Source of the DNA: Muribaculum gordoncarteri
GTDB taxonomy: Bacteria > Bacteroidota > Bacteroidia > Bacteroidales > Muribaculaceae
Direction: 5' to 3'
Assembly: GCF_004803695.1 (NCBI RefSeq)
Contig: NZ_CP039393.1
Coordinates: 2,976,001 to 3,040,000 of the forward strand
DNA length: 64,000 nucleotides
Of the stretch, positions 35,459 to 44,860 are shown in pieces. The notes beneath the pieces were generated by a model, which saw nothing but the letters and a program-made list of their open reading frames with translations, was not told where the DNA came from and ran no database searches. A program made the position numbers and the translations under genes. Position 1 is the stretch's first letter. The number at the start of each line of letters is the position of its first letter.

Positions 35459-35594
35459 CTCCCTCTTTAATCTCCCATGCCGGGCATTGTGTGACAATTG
35501 GTTGGGTCTAAGTTAATAATCGGTTATTTCTGTGATGATATTTTTCCCTATCTCGCATTTTATCGTTATTTTTGCACCTAAATTTATCACGGAT

Positions 35595-36044
35595 ATGGAC
35601 CTTTTTGATAGAATCAGTGCCGATATAAAGTCGGCCATGCTCGCAAAAGACCGCGTTCGTCTGGAAACATTGCGCGGTGTAAAGAAAGAATTTTTGGAAG
35701 CCAAGACTGCCAAGGGTGCCGACGGTACTCTTACTGATGATGCAGCCGTGAAAATCCTTGTTAAGATGTTGAAGCAGCGTCGTGAAAGCGCCGAGATATA
35801 CAGCAGTCAGAATCGTGCCGACCTTGCCGGCGACGAGCTTGCTCAGGTTGCTGTTATCGAAGAGTATCTGCCCAAGCAGCTTAGCGATGAGGAACTTGCC
35901 GAGGAGTTGCGTAAAATCATCTCGCAGGTGGGTGCCACATCGGCCAAGGAAATGGGTAAGGTGATGGGCGTCGCCTCAAAAGCTCTTGCCGGCCGTGCCG
36001 ACGGTCGTGCCATTTCGGCTAAGGTAAAGGAGCTGCTCGCCTAA
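35595..36044 (+). CDS. GatB/YqeY domain protein
   Basis: 149 residues from ATG 35595 (MDLFDRISADIKSAMLAKDRVRLETLRGVKKEF). The frame upstream runs through promoter sequence including TATTTTTG at 35567-35574, so the earlier ATG is rejected. Whole-length match to the YqeY family, helical proteins related to the tail of GatB that may bind tRNA. Exact function not settled. It lies 28 nt before serS in the same direction, which fits a translation-related unit. Confidence 0.88.
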   Translation: MDLFDRISADIKSAMLAKDRVRLETLRGVKKEFLEAKTAKGADGTLTDDAAVKILVKMLKQRRESAEIYSSQNRADLAGDELAQVAVIEEYLPKQLSDEELAEELRKIISQVGATSAKEMGKVMGVASKALAGRADGRAISAKVKELLA

Positions 36045-36072
36045 TTATGCAAGAAAAATAATATATCACTAT

Positions 36073-37344
36073 ATGCTTACAATACAGCAAATAAAGGAAG
36101 ATCCCCAACGCATCGTAAAGCGACTTGCCGTTAAGGGATTCGATGCTCAAGAAACTATTGACCGCATTCTTGAACTCGATGCAAAGCGTCGTCAGTGCCA
36201 GCTCACCAACGACACCAAAGCGGCCGAACTTAACAAACTCGCCGCAAAAATAGGCAAACTCATGAAGGATGGCGCTCGTGAAGAGGCTGAGCAGACAAAG
36301 GCTGCCGTAGCCGCTTTGAAGGACGAGCAGAAAGCCATCGCCGAGCAGCTTGCAGCAACCGAGGATGAAATCCGCAACATATTGCTTTCAGTTCCCAATG
36401 TACCGTGTGACATGGTTCCTGAAGGAAAAACGGCAGCCGACAATGTGGTTGAAAAGACCGGCGGTCCCATGCCCGACCTTCCCGAGGATGCTCTGCCTCA
36501 CTGGGAGCTTGCCCGAAAGTACAATCTCATCGACTTTGACCTCGGTGTAAAGATTACAGGTGCCGGATTCCCGGTATATCTCGGAAAGGGTGCCCGCTTG
36601 CAGCGCGCTCTCATCCAATTCTTCCTTGACGAAGCCGGTAAGGCCGGTTATCTTGAGGTGCAACCCCCCTATGTTGTGAACGAGGCTTCGGGCTACGGAA
36701 CAGGTCAGCTGCCCGACAAGGAGGGACAGATGTACTATGTTAATGAGGACAATCTCTATCTCATCCCCACCGCTGAGGTTCCCGTAACCAATCTCTATCG
36801 CGATGTCATACTCAACGACTCTCAGCTCCCGGTTAAGAATTGTGCCTACTCGGCATGCTTCCGTCGTGAGGCCGGCAGCTACGGTAAGGATGTGCGCGGA
36901 CTTAACCGCCTGCATCAGTTTGACAAAGTGGAGATCGTGCGCATCGAGAAGCCCGAGAACTCCTACGCCGCTCTTGAGGAGATGAAAGCCCATGTTCAAG
37001 GATTGCTTGAGAAACTTGGATTGCCCTGGCACATACTTCGTCTTTGTGGCGGTGACATGTCGTTTACTTCGGCTATCACATTTGACTTCGAGGTATTCTC
37101 TGCCGCTCAGAAGCGCTGGCTTGAGGTTTCGTCGGTTTCAAATTTTGAAACATATCAGGCCAATCGACTCAAATGCCGTTATCGCGGCGAGGACAAGAAG
37201 ACACGCTTGTGCCACACTCTCAACGGTTCGGCTCTTGCATTGCCCCGCATCATGGCAGCATTGCTCGAGAACAATCAGACACCCGAGGGAATCGTCATCC
37301 CTGAATGTCTTCGCAAATACACAGGCTTCGACATCATAGATTAA
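36073..37344 (+). CDS. serS: Seryl-tRNA synthetase
   Basis: 423 residues, normal length. The N-terminal coiled-coil arm (about 30-105, 'TKAAELNKLAAKIGKLMKDG...') is followed by a class II catalytic core: motif 1 region around 'YLEVQPPYVVNEASGYGTGQLP', motif 2 'YSACFRREAGSYGKDVRGLNRLHQFDKVE', motif 3 'LNGSALALPRIMAALLENNQ'. Charges tRNA-Ser in the cytoplasm. The stop overlaps the stop of the convergent tatD-like gene by four bases. Confidence 0.96.
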   Translation: MLTIQQIKEDPQRIVKRLAVKGFDAQETIDRILELDAKRRQCQLTNDTKAAELNKLAAKIGKLMKDGAREEAEQTKAAVAALKDEQKAIAEQLAATEDEIRNILLSVPNVPCDMVPEGKTAADNVVEKTGGPMPDLPEDALPHWELARKYNLIDFDLGVKITGAGFPVYLGKGARLQRALIQFFLDEAGKAGYLEVQPPYVVNEASGYGTGQLPDKEGQMYYVNEDNLYLIPTAEVPVTNLYRDVILNDSQLPVKNCAYSACFRREAGSYGKDVRGLNRLHQFDKVEIVRIEKPENSYAALEEMKAHVQGLLEKLGLPWHILRLCGGDMSFTSAITFDFEVFSAAQKRWLEVSSVSNFETYQANRLKCRYRGEDKKTRLCHTLNGSALALPRIMAALLENNQTPEGIVIPECLRKYTGFDIID

Positions 37345-37937
37345 GAACCGGCTCTAAGAAGCCTGTAAGGAAGCGCGGGGTCGAGTTGCGGAAATGCCGC
37401 GGCTATCTGTTCAATGGGCAGCTGACTCTCGTCGCTTTCCACCAATAGGCGGCTTGATGGAATCACCGAAGCCGACTCGCTGTTAAACCGCTCGCCGAGT
37501 GACAGGTAGAATCCTTCGTCGACAAGCTGCCTGGCGAGTTGGGGCTTGCCTCGGAATCCATGTATTATCCAAGGCTCTTCGGGCTTCAGTTCCTTATGTA
37601 GTCTTATGATTTCGGCGAAAGCCTTTACAATATGAAGTATTACCGGTTTCTGCGTCTTCCGGCTTATCTCGAGCTGAAGACGCAGAAATTGCATCTGTCG
37701 GTCAAGGTCGGCTCCGCGCAGACGGTCGAGTCCGGCTTCACCTATGGCTACAATGAACGGTGACGCGGCTTCTATTTCAAGCCGGTCGATTGCCTTGTCG
37801 GCATCGGGAGTGTCGGTGTCCCACGGGTGCACTCCTGCTGAATAGAGCTTCCCCGGTTGCGGCGTCACCTCCTTGCTGAGGTTTATTATCGCATTTTCGC
37901 GGCTCGCATCGTGGGTGTGTATATCGAGAATTTTCAT
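37341..37937 (-). CDS. TatD family metal-dependent hydrolase
   Basis: 198 residues, shorter than most TatD proteins (about 260), as in Bacteroidales. 'ILDIHTHDA' gives the metal-binding HxH, and later come 'GVHPWD', '[10 protein letters not shown]', '[10 protein letters not shown]', '[10 protein letters not shown]' and 'LLVESDES'. Predicted to be a metal-dependent nuclease-type hydrolase. Last gene of the rnpA-yidD-tatD group, overlapping yidD by four bases. Confidence 0.88.
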   Translation of the reverse strand: MKILDIHTHDASRENAIINLSKEVTPQPGKLYSAGVHPWDTDTPDADKAIDRLEIEAASPFIVAIGEAGLDRLRGADLDRQMQFLRLQLEISRKTQKPVILHIVKAFAEIIRLHKELKPEEPWIIHGFRGKPQLARQLVDEGFYLSLGERFNSESASVIPSSRLLVESDESQLPIEQIAAAFPQLDPALPYRLLRAGS

Positions 37938-38158
37938 GGTACCGGGTCATATCCGCTGCCTCCCCAAGGATGACAGCGCAAAATGCGGCGCACGGCAAGC
38001 CACAGTCCCTTTATCGGGCCGTGTTTACGCAACGCCTCCACTGCATATTGGCTGCATGTCGGCGAATATCGGCACGAAGGCGGGAAATGAGGCGATATGG
38101 CGCCTTGATAAAAACGTATGGGGAGTATCAGCAATCCCGTAATCAGTCGCTTTATCAT
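37934..38158 (-). CDS. yidD: Membrane protein insertion efficiency factor YidD
   Basis: 74 residues: '[64 protein letters not shown]', which carries the family cysteines and HPWG motif. It helps insertion of membrane proteins via YidC. It overlaps rnpA and tatD by four bases each. Confidence 0.95.
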   Translation of the reverse strand: MIKRLITGLLILPIRFYQGAISPHFPPSCRYSPTCSQYAVEALRKHGPIKGLWLAVRRILRCHPWGGSGYDPVP

Positions 38159-38544
38159 TGCTTTTCGGTCACAAATGTTGACGAAATCTTGTTGAGTGCC
38201 TTTATCACGGCGCTCTCTATGCGGCTGTAGGGTTGCAGGGAATCGGCTACATATATGAAAGCCATGTCGATGTTTACCCCTTCGGGAAGGGTAAGCTCAT
38301 TGCGGTTGAGGCGATAGGCCTCGCGTACCCGTCGGCGCATTGTCACGCGGTCTACGGCGTGGCGCAGTCGCTTCTTGGGTATGGATATCAGGAATTGTAC
38401 CGATGCGCCGTTACGCTCGCTCACACGCCACACGGCACGCAGCGGATAGGCCATAGCTGAACCGTTGCCCTCCTTGCGGGCAAACAGATTCTCTATAGCT
38501 GTCACCGAACATAGCTTTTCGCGTTTATAGAGCCGTAATGACAT
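38155..38544 (-). CDS. rnpA: Ribonuclease P protein component
   Basis: 129 residues, with '[22 protein letters not shown]' and the RNA-binding motif '[26 protein letters not shown]'. Protein subunit of RNase P, which matures tRNA 5' ends. Coupled to yidD. It follows hemD across a 104-nt gap holding a hairpin, so it may have its own promoter. Confidence 0.95.
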   Translation of the reverse strand: MSLRLYKREKLCSVTAIENLFARKEGNGSAMAYPLRAVWRVSERNGASVQFLISIPKKRLRHAVDRVTMRRRVREAYRLNRNELTLPEGVNIDMAFIYVADSLQPYSRIESAVIKALNKISSTFVTEKQ

Positions 38545-38564
38545 GGGTTTCGGTCTTTTCTTTA

Positions 38565-38605
38565 AAAGCCGTTAAATGCACCATGACGATGAATTTAACG
38601 GCTTT
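38565..38605 (-). terminator. Hairpin between hemD and rnpA
   Basis: A perfect 13-bp stem (38565-38577 with 38593-38605, 15-nt loop) lies 43 nt after the hemD stop. On the minus strand it ends GGCTTTTAAAG, a weak T-run. It may terminate or attenuate the ribE-hemD transcript before rnpA. Confidence 0.45.
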
Positions 38606-38648
38606 GTTATCTGTTTTGTTATTTGTTTCGTTTGTATTTGGCGATGGC

Positions 38649-39401
38649 TTAAGCCTCTTGTGCGGCATCCTCCTTAAGGAAGAGATCAAGGGCTGCAGTC
38701 ATCGACGGAGCGTTGGTTGTGGGGGCCTCCATGTCAAGTCGGAGTCCTGCATCGCGCACAGCCTGAGCTGTGGTTGAACCGAAGCATCCTATCTTGATTT
38801 CATCCTGCTTGAACTTGGGGAAGTTCTTGAGCAGAGAGTCGATTCCCGACGGGCTGAAGAAGAGCAGCATGTCGTAGTCAAACGGTTCATCGGGGCCGAA
38901 ATCGTTGCTCACCGTGCGGTACATCACTGCCTTTGTGTAGTTGATGTTGTTGTGGTCGAGGATGTTCAGGTCCTCCTTGTGAACGTTGCTTATCGCGTAG
39001 AGGAAACGCTCCTTGTTATGTTTGAGCAGATAGGGAAGAAGATCGTCTATCTTGCCTGTGTTTACAAAGAAAATTTTGCGCTTGCGGTAGAGAATGTACT
39101 TTTGCAGGTAATTGGCTACCGATTCGGTAGTGCAGAAGTATTTCATCGTATCGGGTACGGTGTAACGCATCTCTTCGCAAAGGCGGAAAAAATGGTCTAC
39201 CGCTGTGCGTGCGGTGAATATTATCGCTGTAAAATCAGATATTGTTATACGTGACTGGCGAAATTCTTTTGCACTCAGTCCTTCAACCTTTATGAAAGGG
39301 CGAAAATCTATTTCGACACCGTATTTTTCAGCGATTTCGTAATAGGGGGATTTATCAGAGGTAGGTTTCGGTTGTGAAACAAGTACTTTTTTTACTTTCA
39401 C
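38649..39401 (-). CDS. hemD: Uroporphyrinogen-III synthase
   Basis: 250 residues. The start is GTG 39401 (MKVKKVLVSQPKPTSDKSPYYEIAEKYGV). Later motifs are 'FTARTAVDHFFRL', 'LLFFSPSGIDSLLKNFP' and 'IGCFGSTTAQAVRDAGL', the HEM4 pattern. It closes the linear tetrapyrrole to uroporphyrinogen III in heme and corrin synthesis. The upstream DUF4271 gene is its usual Bacteroidales neighbour. Confidence 0.88.
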   Translation of the reverse strand: MKVKKVLVSQPKPTSDKSPYYEIAEKYGVEIDFRPFIKVEGLSAKEFRQSRITISDFTAIIFTARTAVDHFFRLCEEMRYTVPDTMKYFCTTESVANYLQKYILYRKRKIFFVNTGKIDDLLPYLLKHNKERFLYAISNVHKEDLNILDHNNINYTKAVMYRTVSNDFGPDEPFDYDMLLFFSPSGIDSLLKNFPKFKQDEIKIGCFGSTTAQAVRDAGLRLDMEAPTTNAPSMTAALDLFLKEDAAQEA

Positions 39402-39426
39402 TCTTTTAGGGGCTTATGAGGATTGG

Positions 39427-40224
39427 CTAATTTAATAATAAACGACATAGTGAAAATGCGCCCCGGTACACTAATAACACCGGAATTATTTCCACGGTGC
39501 AAAGGTACAAAATAAAATAAAGCAAGGATGGAAAATTGTGGTAAAAAATTCTAAAACCCTTACAAATAAACACAATACGAGCCAAAATGTAGAGCAGCGC
39601 ACTGATGGAAATGAGGCTTAATGCCGCTGCCGGATAAAAGAGCACGGCGAGAGCGGGCACGAGAAGCAGGAATCCGAGAAGCGCCTGCGTGGCGTTGAAA
39701 CCCTTCAGCCACTGCGATGCTCCGGTGGCGTCAGTGAACACATAACCTATCGTGCCGTAGGCGAGAAGCTGCAAAAGATAATATATTAGCGTCCCGCCGG
39801 TAAGAAGTCCTATGACAACCGGAAATCGGTTGGGTGGAATTTCGATGCCGGCAAGCAGCAGTCCAGAGAATATGAGTATTGCTTCGCATGCACACACCTG
39901 GATTACGAGCACGACCATGATTCGCGTTTCGTTGAGTGTGTGGTCGTCAAAGGCATTGGGACGCTCGCGCACCGACAGCAGGTTCTGCGACATTGTCTTG
40001 AAAAAGAGTGCGTAGTGCTTGACATTGAAGATGACGAGCAGGAGCATGGCTATGACTATGCACAGCACACCCGAGTTGTAGCCCGGCAGTTCGGGTCGTG
40101 TATCGGCCGACACGCCGAGCGAATAGGCGGTCACGCCGCTATACAGGCCTTCGGCGTCAACCGCTGTAGGCGAATCTATATAGTGGCACTGGGTGTCAAA
40201 CGGGCGTGAATAATCCTGCTGCAT
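39427..40224 (-). CDS. DUF4271 membrane protein
   Basis: 265 residues with about six to seven membrane segments (near 52-72, 110-130, 140-165, 185-205, 205-225, 235-260). DUF4271 is a Bacteroidetes-specific family, usually next to hemD as here. Function unknown. Co-oriented with LOG and hemD genes with gaps of 13 and 25 nt, so probably one transcript. Confidence 0.8.
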   Translation of the reverse strand: MQQDYSRPFDTQCHYIDSPTAVDAEGLYSGVTAYSLGVSADTRPELPGYNSGVLCIVIAMLLLVIFNVKHYALFFKTMSQNLLSVRERPNAFDDHTLNETRIMVVLVIQVCACEAILIFSGLLLAGIEIPPNRFPVVIGLLTGGTLIYYLLQLLAYGTIGYVFTDATGASQWLKGFNATQALLGFLLLVPALAVLFYPAAALSLISISALLYILARIVFICKGFRIFYHNFPSLLYFILYLCTVEIIPVLLVYRGAFSLCRLLLN

Positions 40225-40237
40225 CGTCGGTATCGTA

Positions 40238-40798
40238 TCAGTTTATAAGCTCATTGTCGGTGAGGGCAAGGTCAAGGGCCTCTTCGTGTGTTTCTGCCAC
40301 TTTCCAAAGAGTGCGGCTTCCGTGACGCATGAAGTGCTGCTCATCGGTGTGTTGCAGATGATTGAGCAGCGGCGAGTAGAATCCGTGGTCGTCGAGTATC
40401 ACCACGTTGCCGTCGTAAAGGCCGAGCTGACGCCATGTTATTATTTCAAATAACTCGTCAAGTGTTCCCACGCCTCCGGGGAGTGCTATTGCTGCACACG
40501 ATAGCGAGGCCATGCACTCTTTGCGCTCGTGCATCGATTCGGTGACGATAGTGCGTGAGAGCCCCTGATGATTCCAGTTGCGCTCCATCATGAATCGGGG
40601 CAGCACGCCAATGGCATTGCCTCCGGCCTCAAGCGCTCCGTCGATAACTGCGGCCATAAGTCCCATGCAGCCTCCTCCGCACACTACATCGTAGCCGCGT
40701 AACGCTATTCCACGACCTATCTCACGGGCTGTGGCGAAGTATGTCTTGTCTATGTCGGCGCTTGATGCGCAGTAAACAGCTATGCCCTTGCGTTCCAT
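40238..40798 (-). CDS. LOG/TIGR00730 family nucleotide phosphoribohydrolase
   Basis: 186 residues with the family signatures 'VCGGGCMGLMAAV' and 'PGGVGTLDELFEIITWRQLG', the latter holding the catalytic and nucleotide-binding residues. Relatives cleave ribose 5-phosphate from cytokinin nucleotides or AMP. In gut bacteria the physiological role is unclear. It begins 4 nt after the ribE stop. Confidence 0.9.
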   Translation of the reverse strand: MERKGIAVYCASSADIDKTYFATAREIGRGIALRGYDVVCGGGCMGLMAAVIDGALEAGGNAIGVLPRFMMERNWNHQGLSRTIVTESMHERKECMASLSCAAIALPGGVGTLDELFEIITWRQLGLYDGNVVILDDHGFYSPLLNHLQHTDEQHFMRHGSRTLWKVAETHEEALDLALTDNELIN

Positions 40799-40802
40799 TG
40801 CG

Positions 40803-41411
40803 TCAACGGCTCACCTCCATCAGGCGGCTAAGATATTTGCCTATTATGTCAAATTCGATGTTGACCTTGGTGCCCTTCTCGATTTTGCAGAAGTTGGTGT
40901 GCTCGAATGTGTAGGGAATTATGGCCACGCGGAATGAGTCGATTTCCGAGTCACACACCGTAAGGCTGACGCCGTTCACTGTCACCGATCCCTTTTCGAC
41001 CGTAACATAGCCGCGACGCGCCATTTCGGGATTCACCGTATAACGGAAGCGGAAGTAGCGGCTGCCGTCGACATCCTCGATGTCGTCGCACACTGCCGTG
41101 CAGTCGACATGTCCCTGAACGATGTGTCCGTCAAGACGGCCGTTCATGAGCATGCTGCGCTCAAGGTTCACGAGGTCGCCGGGCTTCAGGTCGCCGAGGT
41201 TGCTGCGGTCTAGAGTTTCCTGTATGGCGGTGACGGTATAGGTGCCGTCGCCGGGGAGCGACACTACGGTAAGGCACACTCCGTTGTGCGATACCGACTG
41301 GTCTATCTTTAGCTCGTCGACAAACGAGCATGTGAGTGTCAAGTGCACATTGCCGCCGTCGCGCTTGATGGCTGTGACCTTAGCGGCTTCTTCTACAATT
41401 CCTGAAAACAT
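40803..41411 (-). CDS. ribE: Riboflavin synthase alpha subunit
   Basis: 202 residues from ATG 41411 (MFSGIVEEAAKV). A TTG three codons upstream is discarded by family comparison. Two lumazine-binding repeats: 'VSHNGVCLTVVS...LGDLKPGDLVNLERSM' and 'GSVTVNGVSLTVC...TNFCKIEKGTKVNIEFD'. It converts two 6,7-dimethyl-8-ribityllumazine molecules to riboflavin. A TAAATTTG -7 box lies at 41462-41455 on the minus strand, about 44 nt upstream, though I see no good -33 partner. Confidence 0.95.
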   Translation of the reverse strand: MFSGIVEEAAKVTAIKRDGGNVHLTLTCSFVDELKIDQSVSHNGVCLTVVSLPGDGTYTVTAIQETLDRSNLGDLKPGDLVNLERSMLMNGRLDGHIVQGHVDCTAVCDDIEDVDGSRYFRFRYTVNPEMARRGYVTVEKGSVTVNGVSLTVCDSEIDSFRVAIIPYTFEHTNFCKIEKGTKVNIEFDIIGKYLSRLMEVSR

Positions 41412-42057
41412 AATTGTCAAGTGTTGAGGATTGAATATTGTTGTTTATACATTGCAAATTTACGAAATATTGCCATTAGTATAAAATGAAAGTGCACTTC
41501 TTCACAGAAGCACACTCCCTCATAACCAAAATTCAAGTATATATTTCTTGTTGTCTAACAAAATGTTGCCAACTGTCAACAATTTTTGTTGTTGCTTAGA
41601 ACTTACAGCCACACCCGAGTAGATGTAGTTAATATAGAGTGACGATTTTTTTGATATGAAAAGCTGATAATCAACGTGGAGTGTTGAAGCTCATCATGGC
41701 AAAATGAGTGACTGTGTTTTCTAAGTATATGACTTTCTTCAAGCTGATGCAAAATTACTTCAAAGTTTTGAAAACGAGCGTATTAAATACTATAATAAAT
41801 CTAAAAAACACCGACACTCGTGAACAATGGGTTAATGCGGTGTTAATTAGGTAATTATGTTAGTGCATAATTCCATTTTAAGAATTGAAGTTGAAAAATT
41901 AACCCTCCATTTTTAGTTAAAATGACGGTTCAGGCGTATATGAACCCGATTTTAAGCATTATATATCGCGTTAAGGGCTGTTCATTTGCCCGAAGCCGGT
42001 CACGTTATTGTAAAATAAAATTTATATTTTTGTAACTGATACCAATATGACCAACCG
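41412..42057. other. 646-bp AT-rich intergenic region between divergent ribE and GH2 genes
   Basis: No supported gene. It holds the -7 box for ribE (41455-41462, minus) and TATTTTTG at 42025-42032 (plus), a -7 candidate 26 nt before the GH2 start. A near-palindrome is at about 41564-41590. No tRNA-like fold or riboswitch was recognised. Confidence 0.6.
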
Positions 42058-44856
42058 ATGAATCTCTTGAATGGATTGAAATGCAGTGTTATCGTGCTGT
42101 TGTGCGGTTTTTCGCTATGCTTTAACAGTGTAAATGCTCAGCGTGCTACTGTCGATCTTGCCGGTGAATGGAAATTTTCGACATCGCTTGCCGGTGACTC
42201 GGCGATTACGGTGAAGTTGCCCGGAACGACCGATACCAACGGGGTGGGCGTCATCAATGACAATCACGGTGAAACAACTCAGCTTACCCGTCGCACTACA
42301 TTTTCGGGCAAAGCCTATTACAGCCGTTCGGTCGACATTCCGACCGACTGGAAAGGCCGTCACATAACACTGATGCTTGAACGCACTCGTCCGTCGGAGG
42401 TGTGGGTCGACGGAGTAAAGATTGGTTCATGCCGATATTTGTCGACGCCTCATCGTTACGACCTGTCGGAGGCATTGTCGCCGGGGCGTCACATCATTAC
42501 TGTCATGGTTGATAACGGCGATGCTATCCCCGAACAGATAAAGTCGAGTTCTCACGCCTGCACCGAGTCGACTCAGACCAATTGGAACGGTATAATCGGA
42601 CGAATTGAGCTTCAGTCGGTCAATCCGCTTCACGTGTCGTCGCTTTCGGCGTGGCCCGATGTCGATTTACGCAGCTTTAAGATTGTGGCCGATTTGTCGC
42701 GTGACAAGTCACTTAACGGTAAGAGCATGACAATCGGAGTCGGCGACCGTAGTGTGACATTGCCGCTGCGTGACGGAGTAAAGCGTTACGAGGCCGTAGT
42801 AGCCCTCGGTGACACCGCACGCCTCTGGAGCGAATGGACTCCGGTGCGTCACATCGTCACCGCTGTAATTCCGGGCATCGATTCCGCATCGGTTAAGGCT
42901 GGATTGCGTGACTTCAAGGCCAAGGGGCGGCAGATGTCGATAAATGACACCGTCACATTCCTGCGCGGACGGCATGATGCCTGTGTATGGCCGCTTACGG
43001 CCCACGTGGCAATGGATGTCGATTCATGGCGCGACTATTTCCGCACAATAAAGGACTACGGGTTAAATCACGTGCGCTTTCACTCGTGGTGTCCTCCCGA
43101 TGCCTGTTTTGAGGCTGCCGACATGGAAGGCATATACCTGCAGCCCGAGCTTCCTATATGGGGTGTATTCTCCAAGGACTCCGAGGAGCTGATGCAGTTT
43201 CTGCTTGAGGACGGGAAGAGGATACAGGAGGAGTATGGCAATCATCCGTCATTCGTTATGTTTGCGCTTGGCAATGAACTTTGGGGCGAAATACCCGTCA
43301 TGTCGGAATTCATAGAAACTTTCCGCGGCATTGACTCGCGTCATCTCTATGCTTATGGTTCCAATGTATATCTCGGATATAACGGTCACATCGACGGTGA
43401 GGATTTCATGGTGACATGCCGCGTAGGCGGAGGCGATGGCTACTCTACCCACACTCGTGCCTCATTCAGCTTCTATGATGCCGATGAAGGCGGTTACCTT
43501 AACAACACGCCGCCCAACACGGTTATGAATTTCCAGAAGGCCGTCGAGTTGTCACCCGTGCCTGTCGTGGGACATGAAACCGGACAGTATCAGATATATC
43601 CCGACTATGCCGAGATGTCAAAATACACGGGAGTGTTGCGCCCCGACAATTTTGCCGAGTTCAAGCGAAGGCTTGAGGCTGCGCGGCTGGGCGGTCAGGC
43701 TCTTGACTTCCATCGAGCCTCGGGCGCTTGGGCCGTTGAGCTTTACCGCGCCGACATCGAGATGAATCTCCGCACGCCCGATATGGCCGGATTCCAGTTG
43801 CTCGACCTTCAGGACTATCCCGGACAGGGCACCGCGCTTGTGGGCGTTCTCGACGCATTTATGGACAACAAGGGACTCGTGTCGCCCGAAGAGTGGCGGC
43901 GATGGTGTGATGAGGTGGTGCTTCTTGCCGAGATGCCGCGTTACACCTATAATGAAGGCGAGATGCTTGAAGTGGATTTGGCTGTCGCCGATTATGGCAA
44001 TTGTGCATTGGCGGGCGATACTCTTGTGTGGAAGCTGTGTCACGGCGATGTGACGGTCGAGAATGGCCGCATGATTATCCCCGAGGGCAGGGGGCTGCTT
44101 GATGTGGGACGCATTAATGTGCCGCTGGCCACAAGATCCAAGGCGCGGCGCATGGATTTAAAGCTGGAGCTTGCAGGGTCGGACATAACCAACAGCTATC
44201 CGCTTTGGGTCTATCCCGCAGGCGGAGAGTTGTCGGCCGGTGATGTGATTATAGCATCGTCGCTCTCCGATGATGTCACCAAGGCGTTACGTGACGGAGC
44301 GCGTGTGCTTCTTGCACCTTCACGCAGCATTGTCGACAGTACCACCGTTGGCGGCCTCTTTATGACCGACTACTGGAACTACAGGATGTTCAAGACCATA
44401 AGCGAGAGCAACAACCGCCCTGTGTCGCCGGGAACAATGGGTTTGCTTATCGATGCGTCACATCCTGCACTGGCTCAGTTCCCCACCGACTATCACACCT
44501 CATGGCAGTGGTATGGAATAGTGAAGAACTCCTATCCGCTGATACTTGACGCACTCAACGACACCGATTATCGCCCGCTGGTTCAGGTGATAGACAATGT
44601 TGAGCGCAATCATCGGTTGGGACTTGTGATGGAGTTTAATGTCGACAAGGGTAAGCTGCTCCTTGTCATGGCCGATGTCGACAAGGCTTCGTCAACGAGG
44701 GAGGGGCGTCAGTTGCTGAATTCGCTTGTCGGCTACATGAACAGTGACGCATTTTCTCCTGACGCCACGCTTAGTCTTAAGCAGCTTGAGGAGCTGCTCA
44801 CGGTGCCTGCGTCGTCATCGCGGATCGACGCGTTACATAACATTTCTTACGATTAG
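42058..44856 (+). CDS. Glycoside hydrolase family 2-type enzyme, secreted
   Basis: 932 residues with a signal peptide (MNLLNG...FNSVNAQ). An N-terminal sugar-binding sandwich ('DLAGEWKF', 'AYYSRSVDIPTDW', 'RPSEVWVDGVKIG') leads to an Ig-like domain and a TIM barrel with acid/base Glu407 in 'MFALGNELWG' and nucleophile Glu507 in 'VVGHETGQYQ'. A C-terminal beta region of about 300 residues follows. The VGHETGQ nucleophile context and long C-terminus set it apart from the other GH2 here, so a different linkage or sugar is likely. Convergent with the CNNM gene, with a 4-nt gap. Confidence 0.82.
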   Translation: MNLLNGLKCSVIVLLCGFSLCFNSVNAQRATVDLAGEWKFSTSLAGDSAITVKLPGTTDTNGVGVINDNHGETTQLTRRTTFSGKAYYSRSVDIPTDWKGRHITLMLERTRPSEVWVDGVKIGSCRYLSTPHRYDLSEALSPGRHIITVMVDNGDAIPEQIKSSSHACTESTQTNWNGIIGRIELQSVNPLHVSSLSAWPDVDLRSFKIVADLSRDKSLNGKSMTIGVGDRSVTLPLRDGVKRYEAVVALGDTARLWSEWTPVRHIVTAVIPGIDSASVKAGLRDFKAKGRQMSINDTVTFLRGRHDACVWPLTAHVAMDVDSWRDYFRTIKDYGLNHVRFHSWCPPDACFEAADMEGIYLQPELPIWGVFSKDSEELMQFLLEDGKRIQEEYGNHPSFVMFALGNELWGEIPVMSEFIETFRGIDSRHLYAYGSNVYLGYNGHIDGEDFMVTCRVGGGDGYSTHTRASFSFYDADEGGYLNNTPPNTVMNFQKAVELSPVPVVGHETGQYQIYPDYAEMSKYTGVLRPDNFAEFKRRLEAARLGGQALDFHRASGAWAVELYRADIEMNLRTPDMAGFQLLDLQDYPGQGTALVGVLDAFMDNKGLVSPEEWRRWCDEVVLLAEMPRYTYNEGEMLEVDLAVADYGNCALAGDTLVWKLCHGDVTVENGRMIIPEGRGLLDVGRINVPLATRSKARRMDLKLELAGSDITNSYPLWVYPAGGELSAGDVIIASSLSDDVTKALRDGARVLLAPSRSIVDSTTVGGLFMTDYWNYRMFKTISESNNRPVSPGTMGLLIDASHPALAQFPTDYHTSWQWYGIVKNSYPLILDALNDTDYRPLVQVIDNVERNHRLGLVMEFNVDKGKLLLVMADVDKASSTREGRQLLNSLVGYMNSDAFSPDATLSLKQLEELLTVPASSSRIDALHNISYD

Positions 44857-44860
44857 TGAT

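Noticed and set aside
35241-35511. Repeat protein encoded by the 23-bp array
   Set aside because: Because 23 is not a multiple of three, one stop-free unit opens all three frames. There is no good start, no signal peptide and no family resemblance.
41564-41590. Possible terminator or riboswitch in the ribE-GH2 gap
   Set aside because: The hairpin is short and mismatched, no gene ends nearby, and no FMN-riboswitch sequence pattern is seen.
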